Under the pieces are notes generated by a model. It did not search any database. It saw only the letters and a program-made list of their open reading frames with translations, and was not told where the DNA came from. A stretch of 64,000 nucleotides of DNA from Neocallimastix lanati (nom. inval.) (taxonomy: Eukaryota; Neocallimastigomycota; Neocallimastigomycetes; Neocallimastigales; Neocallimastigaceae): NCBI GenBank assembly GCA_016946835.1, contig JACVTC010000008.1, forward strand, positions 1,037,501 through 1,101,500. Reading direction: 5' to 3'. The first letter of the stretch is position 1. Every line of letters starts with the position of its first letter. The translations under genes were made by a program, and so were the position numbers. Positions 1 to 13,328 of the stretch are shown piece after piece.

Positions 1-280
1 TTAATAAATAATAAATAATAAATAATTGAATAATAAATAATTAATAATAAATAGTAAAACTATGTTAATTTTATATGTATTTTTTCTTTATTGAATAAAT
101 ATAAAATTTTATGCCAAAAAAAAAATTTTTTTTCTAATCTACCGCTTTTAGTGATGTCATTTTTTTATATGGATTAAAACGGCAAGCTTTAAAATTTCCT
201 TTTCTGCTTGATAAATTCATTGGATGGTTAATAATTATTAAAATATGCTAAAAAAAATATTTTTTAATATAAAATGTAAT

Positions 281-790
281 AATAAATATAAAATATAATA
301 ATAAATATAAAATGTAATAATAAATATTAAATATAATAATAAATATAAAATATTATAATAAATATTAAATATAATAATAAATATAAAATATTATAATAAA
401 TATTAAATATAATAATAAATATAAAATATAATAATAAATATTAAATATAATAATAAATATTAAATATAATAATAAATATTAAATATAATAATAAATATAA
501 AATATAATAATAATTATAAAATATAATAATAAATATTAAATATAATAATAAATATTAAATATAATAATAAATATAAAATATAATAATAAATATAAAATAT
601 AATAATAAATATTAAATATAATAATAAATATAAAATATAATAATAAATATAAAATATAATAATAAATATAAAAATTTTTAGGTTAAAAATAAAAAAAAAA
701 AATATTTATATATATATATAAAATATAATAATAAATATAAAAATTTTTAGTTAAAAAAAAAAAATATTTATATATAATATAAAAAAAGAT
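281..790. repeat. 19-bp AT-only tandem array
   Basis: A unit close to ATTAAATATAATAATAAAT repeats with period 19, with some copies carrying ATAAA in place of ATTAA. By eye there are more than twenty copies. The last part (about 663-716 and 732-785) is a larger duplication that also carries an AAATTTTTAG(G)TTAAAA segment. No coding function is visible. Confidence 0.8.
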
Positions 791-1904
791 AATAGAATTC
801 GAAAATTCTAATAAATTTCTTTTGATTTGATAGGACATGAAATTATGAAATTTGATTAGAATGGCTTTTATTTAAATGAACTTTGAATAATAAAGTATAT
901 CATTTTTATGGATTTTTTTTTCTATTCTTATCTATTCTAAGCATATTTTATTTTTAATAAATGAGGAATTATGCAAAGAGAATAAAATAAAATATAATAT
1001 AATAATTAAATAAATAAGTAAGTTATATTGCCATTAAACAATTTCTTTTATTTATAAAATTTTTGTGGGAATAATAATGATAAAAAAATAAAGCCTTTCT
1101 TATTTCTTATGATCATAGAAAGTAAAATAAAGCAATTCAATGTCTTCAATCAGTCTCTCATATTTTAAGAGGAAACAATACTAATATAAAAAATAATAAT
1201 AATAAAAATTACTTGTAACATGACATGACCTACTTTTTTAAAATTTTGAATTCTATTAATAAATATTTAGATATAACAGATATTAAATATAATAAATCAT
1301 ATGAATATAATAAATATATATACAAATATTAATAAATATATATATATTATAAATATATATATAAATATTAATAAATATTAATAAATATTATAAATATATA
1401 TATATATATATAAATATTAAATATTAAATATTAAATATAATAAATAGTTACTATAATAAATCATATGAATAAACATTAAGTAAATAAAACAAATCATATG
1501 AAAATAAATGATATGAAAATAAAATTTTTACATACAATACATAAAAATTCTTGTAATGTAATGTAATGTATGTAGTTTAATTTTTTTATTTTTATTTTTA
1601 ATTTTTTTTATTTTTTTTTTGAATGGAAAATTTTTATTATGATTACAATCTCCTCATTAAATATAAATAGATAGTATATTAAATGAGGATAAAATTAATA
1701 TTTTAAATGATTCATCTGCACCTAAAACTTTTAATGCTATGATTATCTATAACAAATATTATATAACATATAATTATAATAAATAAGATATTTTTAGGTT
1801 AATTATCATCTATTAAATAATTATTTATATTTGAACTATTGACCATTTACTATCTATTGTTATTTATTTAACATAATACTTATTAATAATTAAACTCTTT
1901 ATTA

Positions 1905-2165
1905 TTGATTATTCAATTATTCAATTATTCAATTATTTAATTATTTAATTATTTATTATTTATTATTTAATTATTTATTAATAAATACTCTTTTTATTAT
2001 TTATTATTTATTATTTATTAATAAATACTCTTTTTATTATTTATTATTTATTAATAAATACTCTTTTTATTATTTATTATTTATTATTTAATTATTATTT
2101 ATTTATTTATTATTTATTATTTATTATTTATTTAATTATTTATTTATTATTTATTTATTATTTAT
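1905..2165. repeat. Heptanucleotide satellite (TATTATT)n with AGAGTATT modules
   Basis: Period-7 repeat of TATTATT interrupted by ATTCAATTATT steps and by three copies of the module TTAATAAATACTCT followed by T-rich sequence (near 1979, 2021 and 2049). The same satellite and modules recur elsewhere in the window, also in reverse orientation. Confidence 0.75.
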
Positions 2166-2473
2166 TTATTATTTATATTTTCCATATCAATTTTATTTCA
2201 ATTAAATAAAGAAATATTAAAATATAATTTAATTTATTTGAAAAACCATAAATAAGAATTGAATCCATTTCATTTGAATATACTAATCATTAATTAACTA
2301 ATTAATTCAATTATATTATCAATTGATAGCTAATATATGGTATATATACTAATTAGTACCAATAATAAGTGGAAGAGGTTTTTTTTTTTTCCTTTTAAAA
2401 AAAATGTTATAAAAAATATAAAAAATAAAATTTTTTTTATGATTATTAAATTATTTTTTATGGAAATATTTAA

Positions 2474-2553
2474 GTATTTAATTTAATTTAATTTAATTTA
2501 ATTTAATTTAATTTAATTTAATTTATTTAATTTAATTTAATTTAATTTAATTT
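2474..2553. repeat. (TTTAA)n pentanucleotide repeat
   Basis: About fifteen near-perfect TTTAA units. It is a simple-sequence repeat in gene-free DNA. Confidence 0.85.
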
Positions 2554-3693
2554 TATTTAATAATATTAATATTATTTAATTTATATATTATCAATACTAT
2601 TTGATACATAGATTACATATAATTTGTAATATATTAATCCTTTGAATGAATTTCGTTTTTTTTTTTTTTTTAAATTTGATTCTTTTCAAAAAATAAAAAA
2701 ATAAAAATAGGAAATAAAATAAATAAAAATTATTTATAATTTATTTATTTATATTATATATTATATATATTTTTTCCACATAATTGGTGGTGTGGTGGTT
2801 ATAATTGTGGTTGTGGTTGTGGTTGTGATAGTTTGTGTGCGATTTTAAATCGATTCTGTAAATACCCTTATTATTTATATTATTATTATTATTATTGATA
2901 TTACATTTATTATTTATTTGTTATTATTTATTTGTTATTATTTATTTGTTATTATTATTATTAATTATAATATATCAAAGCCATGAAGGAACAAATATTT
3001 ATATTTAATTAGATATTTATTTAAATTTCAATTTAACAGATATTAAAAAAAAAAATATTAAATGAATATTATCATCATAATAATAATTAATAATTAATAA
3101 TATCAATATTAATAAATATATACTTAAAAACCATAAAAAAAAAAAAAAAGAAATGAAATGAAATGAAAGGTAATTTTTATTGTAATTATTTAGTTATTGT
3201 TATTAATCTCATAATAAAAAATTATTTAATATTATACTATATTGTTTTTTTTTTCTTTTTAAAAATAATAAATAATGAATTATAATATATTTCCTTCTTA
3301 TATATATAGGTATATGTATATATATTTTATTTCTGTCGGTAAAAAAAATTAAAACATAATGGAAATAAAAATTTAATTGTGTGTTTAGGCCTTAGTAAAG
3401 AGACTACTTGATGCTATTTTCTAATTGATTTTATGTTAACTATTTAAAATGAACTATAAATATTTATATAAAAATATAAAAATATATATATATATATATC
3501 TATTTTTATACTCAAGTTAATAGTAATATTTTTGAAAAGAAAAAAAAAAAAAAAGGTACTTTAGTATAATTACTTATTAATATAATTACAGAGTTTATAT
3601 CATTATATACATTATTAATAAATTAAGTATTATTATTCCTATCATTCATATAGACCAATTTCCATCTCTTAAAAAGGAAGGCTATATATTATA

Positions 3694-3731
<38 letters not shown>

Positions 3732-4279
3732 TTAAAACTCTCTCTATTATTTTTTACAATTCTTTAAAAAATAAAAAAATAAAAAAATAAAAAAAAAAAT
3801 GGTGAAATTTTTTTCCACATTTCATAATATATATTATCTAAATAAAGGTCATCATATATTATTCATATATTATCTCTATATTATCTCTATATTACAATAC
3901 ACTATACCATATAAATTTAAATTTTACCTTTAAAAAATAATTATTTTTTAATATAATCCATATATAGTATTTTATACTTGAAAAAGGTTAATTGATTTGT
4001 GGATGAATTATTTCTCTATTTATCTATTTATTCATTCATTCATTAAATTATTTTAGTGGATCTCATCTTTAGTTATTTATCTACATCTTTATTTATTTAT
4101 TTATTTATATTTCTTTAATTTTGAGTGGAATAACCCTAATATATATGTCAAGAATAGTGATTTATATTTAATTGGTTATTAATTATATAATATATGTGTA
4201 TCTTTAATTGATTAATTGGTTGAGTAATAAATTAATATATAATAAAAAAAATATTTATTAATATATTAATATAAAATGG

Positions 4280-4450
4280 AAGAATGAATAATCATTAAAT
4301 AATAAATAATAAATATTAAATAATAAATAATAAAAAAGAGTATTAATTAATAAATAAATAAATAATTAATTAATTAATTAAATAATAATTAAATAATAAA
4401 TAATAATTAAATAATAAATAATAAATAAATAAATAATAAATAAATACATA
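4280..4450. repeat. Heptanucleotide satellite, reverse orientation
   Basis: AATAATA period-7 units carry one AAAAAGAGTATTAATTAATAA module near 4332, which is the reverse complement of the module seen at 1979-2062. It then grades into AAT/AAAT-rich repeats. Confidence 0.65.
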
Positions 4451-5648
4451 AATAAATACTATTTACTATCAATAATTTAATAATAGAACAAATAATACAT
4501 GATAAATAATAAATAAATCGTTTGTAAATAGTAATTAAGAAGTCTTCTATTAATTATTATATATAATATATAATATATAAAATCTTTTAAATAGATGGTG
4601 AATTAATTGTAATATATGAGGAATAAATGAAATCATTTGAATTAAATAAAGTATGGTAAAGTATCAATTAAATTATATAGAATGATAGTCTATTGTTTAT
4701 ATATAAAGAATATATCATCAAACCTTAATTATTAAACTATTTAAAAATGTCAAAAAAATATTTAAAAAATTTATAATAAAATAAATGAATTATAAATAAA
4801 TTAACAAAATATCTTTATATATTGTTATTTAATTATTTATTATTTATTTATTATTATTTATTATTTATTATAATTATTATTTATTATAATTATTATTTAT
4901 TATAATTATTATTTATTATTTATTATTTATTTATTATATTATTATTATTTATATTATTATTTATTTATTATATTATTATTATTTATATTATTATTTATAT
5001 TATTATTTATTATTATTTATATTATTATTATTATTTAATATTTAATATTTAATATTCAATTATTTTATAACTTTATTTAGTTCTAAATTTATGAAAAGTA
5101 TTACCATACCTGTTCTATCTGTTCTATCTATCTATCTTTTTTTTTTTTTTCTTTCATAATATTTTTTTTATTATTATTTAAAGTTGTTTAAATCAAATTT
5201 TAATCTTTGAGTAATACTTCAATCTAAAAAATATTAATCTTTAAAAATTATTTTTTTTTTATTTTAATCATTTCTATCTCATAGTAATAAATTTTATTAA
5301 ATTTTTATTAAAGGAAACAAAACATTTTAAATTTACAGAGATAACACCTTTAATTATATTTATTCATAGTATTTTTATAAATTTAAGAAAAAAAAAAAAA
5401 AGAACAAGTTATATAATATATAAAATAATCAATAAAAATTCATATTTATTAATAAAATTAAAACAAAAATAGTTTTAAAATTAAAATATAGATTAAATAA
5501 ACTAAAATTATGAAGCAGTAATTGTTATATTTAGAGTAATAAAATTTGAAATAAACTAAATTTAATAAATATTAGTAATAGTAAACACAAAGGTTTAAGA
5601 AAAAGTTTATTTTATAATATCTAATAAGCCAACCTTTTAAAACAAAAA

Positions 5649-5695
<47 letters not shown>

Positions 5696-5702
5696 AAAGA
5701 AA

Positions 5703-5706
5703 ATGA
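5703..5706 (+). other. Candidate 4-nt coding first exon (start codon plus one base)
   Basis: ATG A is followed at once by a GTAAAT donor. Joining to 5851 restores the frame (ATG A|CC ACT GAA GAT) and extends the zinc-finger product by 18 residues. Many fungal genes carry an intron just after the start codon. This model rests only on phase and splice motifs. Confidence 0.55.
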
Positions 5707-6452
5707 GTAAATATTTATCATAATAAATAAATATTGATTTATTACAATTATTATACTATAATTATTATTTTTATTAATATAAGTACTATAGCAATAATAA
5801 TTAATTAATTTTAATTCTTTGTTTTTTTTTTTATTATTATTATTATATAGCCACTGAAGATCCAGTTAGTATTACTTCATCATATGATAAAAGAAATATT
5901 ATGAAAATTGATTCAATATTGAATGCAACTTCAGTCTCTCCAATACAAGTGAAAACAAAATACAAAATAATTAGAACAGAACCAATTATAAAGGATAAGA
6001 CATTTAAAACAAGACATCAAATTTCAACTCAGGAACAAAAATATAAAAATGATATTTGGAAAACATTGAATAAGGAATCAAAGCCATTTATATTAAAATA
6101 CAAGGATGAGAAATCAAATAAAGAAAGTATTGATAAAAAGAAGACTAAAGAATATCGATGTACTTATCCTAATTGTAACAAGGTATTTTCGAGAGCTTGT
6201 GTCTTAGTTCGCCATCATAATCAAGCTCACGGTAGTTCTTTTCGACCCTATATTTGTGATATATGTGGAGAAAGTTTTGGAAAACAGTTTTACTTAACCC
6301 GTCATAGAAAGTCACATAATCTTATTAAACCTTATCATTGTTCAAGATGTTTGAAAGGTTTTACTCGGTCAGATTCATGCTTACGTCACATTAGAACTAC
6401 AGGTTGTAAACCTTATGATGAAATCGTAAAAGGTATTGATGATGAAAATTAA
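5703..6452 (+). CDS. C2H2 zinc-finger protein, three fingers
   Basis: Likely nuclear, sequence-specific DNA-binding protein; the target is not predictable. In the predicted 201-residue product the C-terminal half holds three tandem fingers: finger 1 is C-x4-C-x12-H-x4-H, finger 2 is C-x2-C-x12-H-x3-H, and finger 3 is C-x2-C-x12-H-x5-C, so a cysteine replaces its last histidine. The N-terminal half is Lys/Ser/Thr-rich without a recognised domain. The frame is open upstream of ATG 5901 back to a good acceptor (TATATAG, exon from 5851) and needs one preceding base. ATG 5703 followed by A and the donor GTAAAT at 5707 supplies it, giving exons 5703-5706 and 5851-6452 and a 144-nt intron. If this first exon is wrong, translation could start at 5901 (183 residues). 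The finger assignment is certain; the first exon is inferred. Confidence 0.8.
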
Positions 6453-7018
6453 ATTGAATTAAATTAATTTAAATTAATTTTTTTTTTATTTAAAAAAAAA
6501 AAAAAATTTTTTTATTTTAATTATATTCATTTAAAAATCACATTTGATAAAACTGATATCAATATTATTTTTATTGAAGAAAAAAAAAATAGTATATATA
6601 TTAATTAATTTATATATATATATAAATCTATTATCAATTTTTTTTTTATCATTTATTAAACATTAAAAAAAAAAAGTATGTTATGATTTCAAAACTATTT
6701 AGAAATTAATATTATTGATATTATCATTTACTATATTTTATTTCTATCACTACGCTTTTATTTTATTTTATATTATTTTATTTTTTTTTTTTTTTTTTGA
6801 TTCATTTATACTTTGAAAAAGTTACCTATATTATTAATATTATCAGATAAATATCCTTATATGATTTTTATCATTTATTACTATATTTAAAAATTATAAT
6901 TTTTAGAATAATATTAATATTTTACCCTTAATATATATATATTTCAGAACATCATTCAATATATATATTACTGTTATTTTAATTTTATTATATAAAATAT
7001 AATTTTTTCATTTTTTAT

Positions 7019-7058
<40 letters not shown>

Positions 7059-8037
7059 AACATAAATATTGTATCTATTATAATTGTAAATTATGTACTT
7101 AAAGTTAAATTAGCCATATCAATTTTATTATTCATTGTTTGCATTAAATATTTTTACATAGTATATGTAAAAATATAAAATAATACTTATACAAATACTA
7201 CTTATAAAAAATACTAATGATGCTAATAATAATAATGATATTAATAATAGTAGTAATAATAATAGTAATAATAATAATAATAATAAAAGTAATAATAGAA
7301 ATAATAGAATTAATAATGATAGTAATAATAAATAAGACTAGTTGCTTAAAGCAAATAGTTATAGATATCCAATATAGACAATTATTAGTGAAATTAGCGG
7401 GAAAAAAATATATTAGTTTATATGTATTATATCATATCTATTATTAATTGAAGAGAAAAAAAATTTTTTTTTTAATTACTCTTATTATTATTATTAATAT
7501 TATTATTATTATTATTACTCAAAAAATTATTATTAAATATAAAATTATTTAAAGATAAAAAAAATAAAAAAAAAAAAAAAAAAAAAAAAAGGTTTTTTTT
7601 CTTTTCTTTTTTTTTTTTTTTTTTGTATAAAATTATTATTATTATTATTCTAAATCTAAATAATAATTTATTGAATTTAACTGGTTTAATCAATGAAAAT
7701 TATTATAGGATTTATAACAATGAAAAAATTTTTATAAATAAATTGTAAAAATAAAAAAATAAAAATAAAAAGATTTTTAATGTCAATGAATATTTAAATT
7801 ACTTTAATGATTTCATATTTTATTCTATTTTATTTTATTTATATTTTTTTTTTTTTTATAATTATTATTACATTTATTTATCTATTTATTTATTTATTTT
7901 TCTTAATATTTTTTGTTCAAATATTTTATTTGATCTATGTTATTCTAATTTCTAAGTTTACTGTGATATGTATTAAAAGTAAAAAAAATTTTTTTCTTAT
8001 TTTTTTTTATTTCATTATATATATATATATATATATA

Positions 8038-8131
<94 letters not shown>
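8038..8131. repeat. (ATT)n microsatellite
   Basis: Uninterrupted ATT trinucleotide repeat of roughly thirty units, preceded by an (AT)n tract. Confidence 0.9.
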
Positions 8132-8623
8132 TTGTTTTAACCTATAATTCAGATTAAATTAATATATATTTACAAATAAAAAAAAAAATAAAAATTAAAC
8201 CATTAATTCTATTAAAACAGTAATAATAATTAAAAAAAAAAAAAAAAAAAAACTTTATATATTAAAGATTTATAAACATAGTAAAATTAGTGTAATAAAA
8301 GTTACAAAAAATAAATAAATAAATAAATTATTTCTTATATTAATAAATGTTTGTTTCAATCTGAATATAATTGTAATTAATCAAATATATAAAAGATTAT
8401 TAAACAATTGTAATCTTAAAAAATAGTTTTTCTATTATCTGAGATACATTATCAATATTTATAGTATTTTTTTTTTTTTTGTATATTTCCTTCAATGATA
8501 GAAAAGTAATTATATATTTTATTATTGGAAAAAAAATTGTTTTTTTTTTTTTTTTATATTTTTTTTCTTTATTTTTTCGTTGTTATATTTTTATTTTTAT
8601 ATTTTATTTTTTATTTTTATTTT

Positions 8624-8698
8624 TTAACATAAATTTTTATCTTTTTTTATTTTTTTTTTTTTAAAAAAAAAATTAAAAAAGATAAAAATTTATGTTAA
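8624..8698. repeat. Long inverted repeat with TTAACAT/ATGTTAA ends
   Basis: The left arm from 8624 (TTAACATAAATTTTTATC then T-rich) is mirrored by the right arm ending at 8698 (GATAAAAATTTATGTTAA). The arms are about 36 bp with almost no loop, so the segment could extrude as a cruciform or fold as a hairpin RNA. No gene is adjacent. Confidence 0.8.
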
Positions 8699-9049
8699 CC
8701 ATGATTTGTGTAACCAATCCCACGTTTTTTTTTTTTGTATCAAAGAATATATTTTATATTTATGATATATTAAAAAAAAAAAAAAAATTATATATAATAT
8801 TATTTATTTATTTATTTATTAATTGAATGAGTTAGATATATCATCATTATTGTTTAAACATCATAAAATAAACAATGATATATAAATATTTCATTATCGT
8901 TAGCAAATAAGATATAATAAAGGCATTAACACATATTTCTACAAAATTTAAATGAGATTCATTCTTTACATATCATATATAATTTTATGTTAATTTCATC
9001 ATCAAAAAAGCTTTTTTATATATAATATCTGTATTTATTTATTTATTAA

Positions 9050-9084
<35 letters not shown>

Positions 9085-9145
9085 CAACTGAAATTATTTA
9101 TATTTAAAATTTTTAAATAAGATTTTCAAGTTAAATTATTATTAA

Positions 9146-9181
<36 letters not shown>

Positions 9182-9236
9182 TATTATTTATTATTTATTA
9201 TTTATAATTTTAATTATTATTATTATTATTATTTTA

Positions 9237-9282
<46 letters not shown>

Positions 9283-10695
9283 TTATTTTAATTATTATTG
9301 TTGTGGTTGTCTTTGCTATATGGTAATTATTGTTTATTATTATTATTATTATATTAAAATAAATATATAAACATAAATAAAATAAATAAATTTATAAAAT
9401 AATGAAATAATTTAGATTTAAAAATTAGGTTATCAGTTCATAACGAAATATTATTTAATTAAAACTACTTAATTTTTTTTTTTTTTTTTTTATTTTTCAA
9501 TTAAATAATATTGTAAATAAATTTATGCCTAAACACTTATTATTAGTGAAGTGACGTTTATCATTGTATATATATACTTAGTATATATATACATTGACAT
9601 GTATCATTATATTATCATTGAAACTGTTACAAATCATCATCATAATACTTACGTTCTAGTATCTCTGTTTTTTTAGGACTTGTCTCATGTAAAAAAAAAA
9701 AAAAAAAAAAAAAAAATTCTTTAAGTTTACATAGAATTATTTATTTTTTTTTTTTTTTTTTTTCATATGAACACTTTTGTTCTTTTACTAAACATTAAAA
9801 AAGAAAAAAAAATATTCTTCATGGTGTGTTAACATATTCGCATGATGACTTTAAACTCTTTCTACTAACAATTTCATTGAGGACACTTTGAACTTCCTGA
9901 CTAATACTTATATTTATAATTAATGTTTATTATAATTATCATTATAATGTCATAATCCTGGTACTCCTAATTCTAAATTCCATTCTCATACTTTAACTAT
10001 ATTATTAATTGTAATTGATATATGGTACATATAGAATAATATAGGCATGAAGACTCTTTAGAAATTATATATTTTATCTAAAAAAATAGATTAGATAATA
10101 AAAAGAGAAAATAAAAAAGATTATATTAACATTATATTATAATAAATATATAATTATAGTTCATAGCTCTATTATTCATAAAATAGTGATATATATATAT
10201 ACTATAAAGGAAATATTATTTATGCATATAAAATTGTAAATAGTTGAATTTTTTTTTTTTTTTAACATATTTATTTATTTTATTTATTCCTTTTAATCAT
10301 AATAATAATAATCATAATATAATAATAATAATAATAATAAAAGAATAATTATGAAAGAATAATAATAAAAGGATAATAATAATAATAATAATAAAATTCA
10401 TAATCATATTTTTTCATTAAATATTTATATATTTATATATATATTTAAAGAAAAAATATTTTTATTATAAAATATCAAAAATCTTTAAAAAAAATATTCA
10501 TTATTTACTTCTTATTATTTATTCATGTTATAAATCATTTTTTTGATTTATTCATATTAAATAATAAATCTTTCGGTTTATTTAAAACAATGAAAAATAA
10601 TGATAATAATTAAAAAAAAAAAAAAAAAATTATTTATTATTGTATAGTAATATTGATAATAATAATTGTAATAATATTATTAATGATCATTTATT

Positions 10696-10752
<57 letters not shown>

Positions 10753-11087
10753 TATGGTATCTAGATGTTCATTTAATTATTATCTTATTGATTATCTCAA
10801 TTAAGATATAATCATATTTTTTTTTATTATTAGAAAAAAATTTTATTAAAAAAATATTATTACAAAGAATAATGAATATTTTTTTTATAAGAATTACATA
10901 TTAATTAATATATATTCAACATCTACTTTTGATTTGCTATTTAATTTAGGATTTTTATTTTTTTTTTTTTTTTTTAATATTTATTATTATATTATTATCT
11001 AATTTACATAATAATTGTAATCATTCCTTAAGCTCTTTAAAATAATATAAAATAAAAAAAAAAATTTTTTTTTGTATAAAACTTTCA

Positions 11088-11330
11088 CAGCAGTCACTTA
11101 TTCTTCAAAGACTTTTTCAGTTATCACGTTTTACCATTAAAATTCTTCTTGTTAAAATATCTCAGTAAAACTTCAAGTTATTAAAAGTTTTCCAGCTAAA
11201 TACAATTGTAAAACTTGTAAATTTCTATCTGTCAACATTTTCCCAGTGAAATACTTTTATAAAATTCCACTCGTCAAAACTTTCCTATAGTGAAATACTT
11301 CTATAAATTTCTACTTATCAAAATTTCTTC
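11088..11330. repeat. Degenerate ~44-bp tandem repeat array
   Basis: Five to six diverged units each begin near CAGTGAAATAC and continue through a TATAAA...TCAAAA...TTTC pattern. The clearest pair is 11244-11287 and 11288-11330; older units start near 11193, 11163 and 11118. The composition is less AT-extreme than the flanks. No reading frame spans the array. Confidence 0.65.
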
Positions 11331-11508
11331 TAAATCCCTTCTCAATTAATAATGAGGGGATCTGTTGTTAGAGAGGGGATAATTTAAATTTTTCCAATAC
11401 TGCCATAGAATTAAAATTAGATTACCTTTCCATAAAAAGAAAGAAAAACTGAACTTATAATTTTTTTTTTATTAAAAAAAAAAAAAAAAGAGAGAAAAAA
11501 AAAAGTTT

Positions 11509-11621
11509 AAACCAAAGTGTACTATTAAAATGTTTTTTAAATGCTGTATTGTCAAAGAAAAAAAAAAAAGCTAAAACCAAAGTGTACTATTAAAATGTTT
11601 TTTAAATGCTGTATTGTCAAA
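11509..11621. repeat. Perfect 48-bp direct repeat, offset 65 bp
   Basis: The segment 11509-11556, starting AAACCAAAGTGTACTATT, is repeated base for base at 11574-11621, separated by a poly(A)-rich spacer. Identity over unique sequence points to a recent duplication. Confidence 0.9.
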
Positions 11622-11763
11622 AAAAAATAAAAACTTTTTTCTTTTTTCATGATGAATGATAATTACCATATAAGAATGTTGGGAAAAATTTTGGATGTAA
11701 AAATTAAAAGGAAAAAAAAATTATAAAATATTAAATTAAAAAAGTATCTCTATTATAAAAAAA

Positions 11764-12285
11764 TTAATTAATAAATAATTGAATAATAAATAAATAAATA
11801 ATAAATAATTGAATAATAAATAATAAATAATAAATAATTGAATAATAATAAATAATAAATAATAAAAAGAGTATTTATTAATAAATAATAAATAATAAAT
11901 AATAAATAATTGAATAATAAATAATAAATAATTGAATAATAAATAATAAATAATAAATAATAAATAATAAATAATAAATAATAAATAATAAATAATAAAT
12001 AATAAATAATAAATAATAAATAATAAATAATAAATAATAAATAATAAATAATAAATAATAAATAATAATAAATAATAAATAATAAATAATGGAATAATAA
12101 ATAAATAATAAATAATAAATAATAAATAATAAATAATAAATAATAAATAATAAATAATAAATAATAAATAATAAATAATAAATAATAAATAATTGAATAA
12201 TAAATAATTGAATAATAAATAATAAATAATAAATAATAAAAAGAGTATTTATTAATAAATAATAAATAATAAATAATAAATATAT
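11764..12285. repeat. Heptanucleotide satellite (AATAATA)n with two modules
   Basis: About half a kilobase of period-7 AATAATA repeat, interrupted by AATTGAATAAT steps and by two copies of AGAGTATTTATTAATAAA (near 11870 and 12241). It is the reverse-complement orientation of the blocks at 1905, 32388, 57540 and 60470. Confidence 0.85.
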
Positions 12286-13328
12286 ATGTTTAGTACAATA
12301 TATAATAAAATTTAATTATAATATATTAAAATTTATAAATTAATTTAGTAAAGTGTAAAATACAATTAAATCTAAATAATAATCTTTTATTAATAAAAAA
12401 AAAATATATTAATTTTTACATATAATATATTTTTTGTTTTTTATTAATTAAAAATAAATATTATAAATATTAAGTAAAAAAAATTATTATTATTATTATT
12501 TCATTTTTTCTTCAAATTTTTTTTATAAAAAAATAATAATATTTTATTTTTTATTAAAAAAAAAAAAAAAAATAACATAAAAAGCACAAAAATAATAGCA
12601 ACAGGTAAAAAAAAAAAAAAAAAGCAAGTAGATTATTATTTATTAAATTTTTATAATTAGAGGATTAACACAATTTATGGCTTAAATATATATATAAATT
12701 ATTTAATTTATTAAGGAAAAATAACAAAATAAAAAAAAAAAAAAATAAAATAAAATAAATAAATAATAATATGAAAAATGATAATAACCATCATTAAAAA
12801 ATAAAAAAGATTATAAATGTTAAAGAAGAAATAAATATATATACATATATTTATTAATGTATAAAACTATTAATATTCATTTAATTGAACAAAGGATACT
12901 TTTTTTATTATATGTGTAGATAGTTTTAATTCAGTAATCAATTTAAAACTTCACATCATTCAAATGTATATAATAAGAAATGCCATCTGTTGAAGTTTTT
13001 TTTTTAAAAAAAAAAACATTGAATTGTTAAACTGTGTACGGAGATAAATAAAAAAGATAATTAAAGTGAATTGTTTAGTAAACAAAAAATATAAAAATAA
13101 AAAAGATAATAATAATAATAATAAAAATAAGAATTTATAATTGAAATTTCCAAAGATTGATAATTTATTCAAGCCACAAATAAAAGATTTCCAAATAATT
13201 TATTTTTTATTAAAATTAATAATTCATGATTATATATATTAAATTCATATTTTATTACTATTATTATTATTATATATATTTATTTATTCATTAAAACTAA
13301 AAAAAAAAAAAAAAGGATAAAATAAAAA

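Larger units (their letters stand above)
1..5702. other. Gene-free AT-rich region with tandem repeats
   Basis: I see no open frame with coding-like composition on either strand. The stretch holds a 19-bp tandem array (281-790), heptanucleotide satellite blocks (1905-2165 and 4280-4450, listed separately), a pentanucleotide (TTTAA)n block at 2474-2553, a G-rich (GGTTGT) tract at about 2797-2828 and many homopolymer runs. The end of the stretch, with a long poly(A) run at 5651-5692, would be the promoter and 5' leader of the zinc-finger gene. Confidence 0.6.
6453..13328. other. Gene-free AT-rich region with repeats and duplications
   Basis: No convincing gene on either strand: the long open frames here are translations of ATT/AAT and homopolymer tracts. 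It contains (ATT)n at 8038-8131 and 9145-9300, (AAT)n at 10699-10751, an inverted repeat at 8624-8698, a smaller palindrome at 9565-9593 (TGTATATATATAC, three bases, then its complement), a degenerate ~44-bp repeat array at 11088-11330, a perfect 48-bp direct repeat at 11509-11621 and a heptamer satellite at 11764-12285. Confidence 0.6.

Noticed and set aside
7807-8157. Phe/Tyr/Ile-rich open frame
   Set aside because: Translation of poly(T), (AT)n and (ATT)n tracts.
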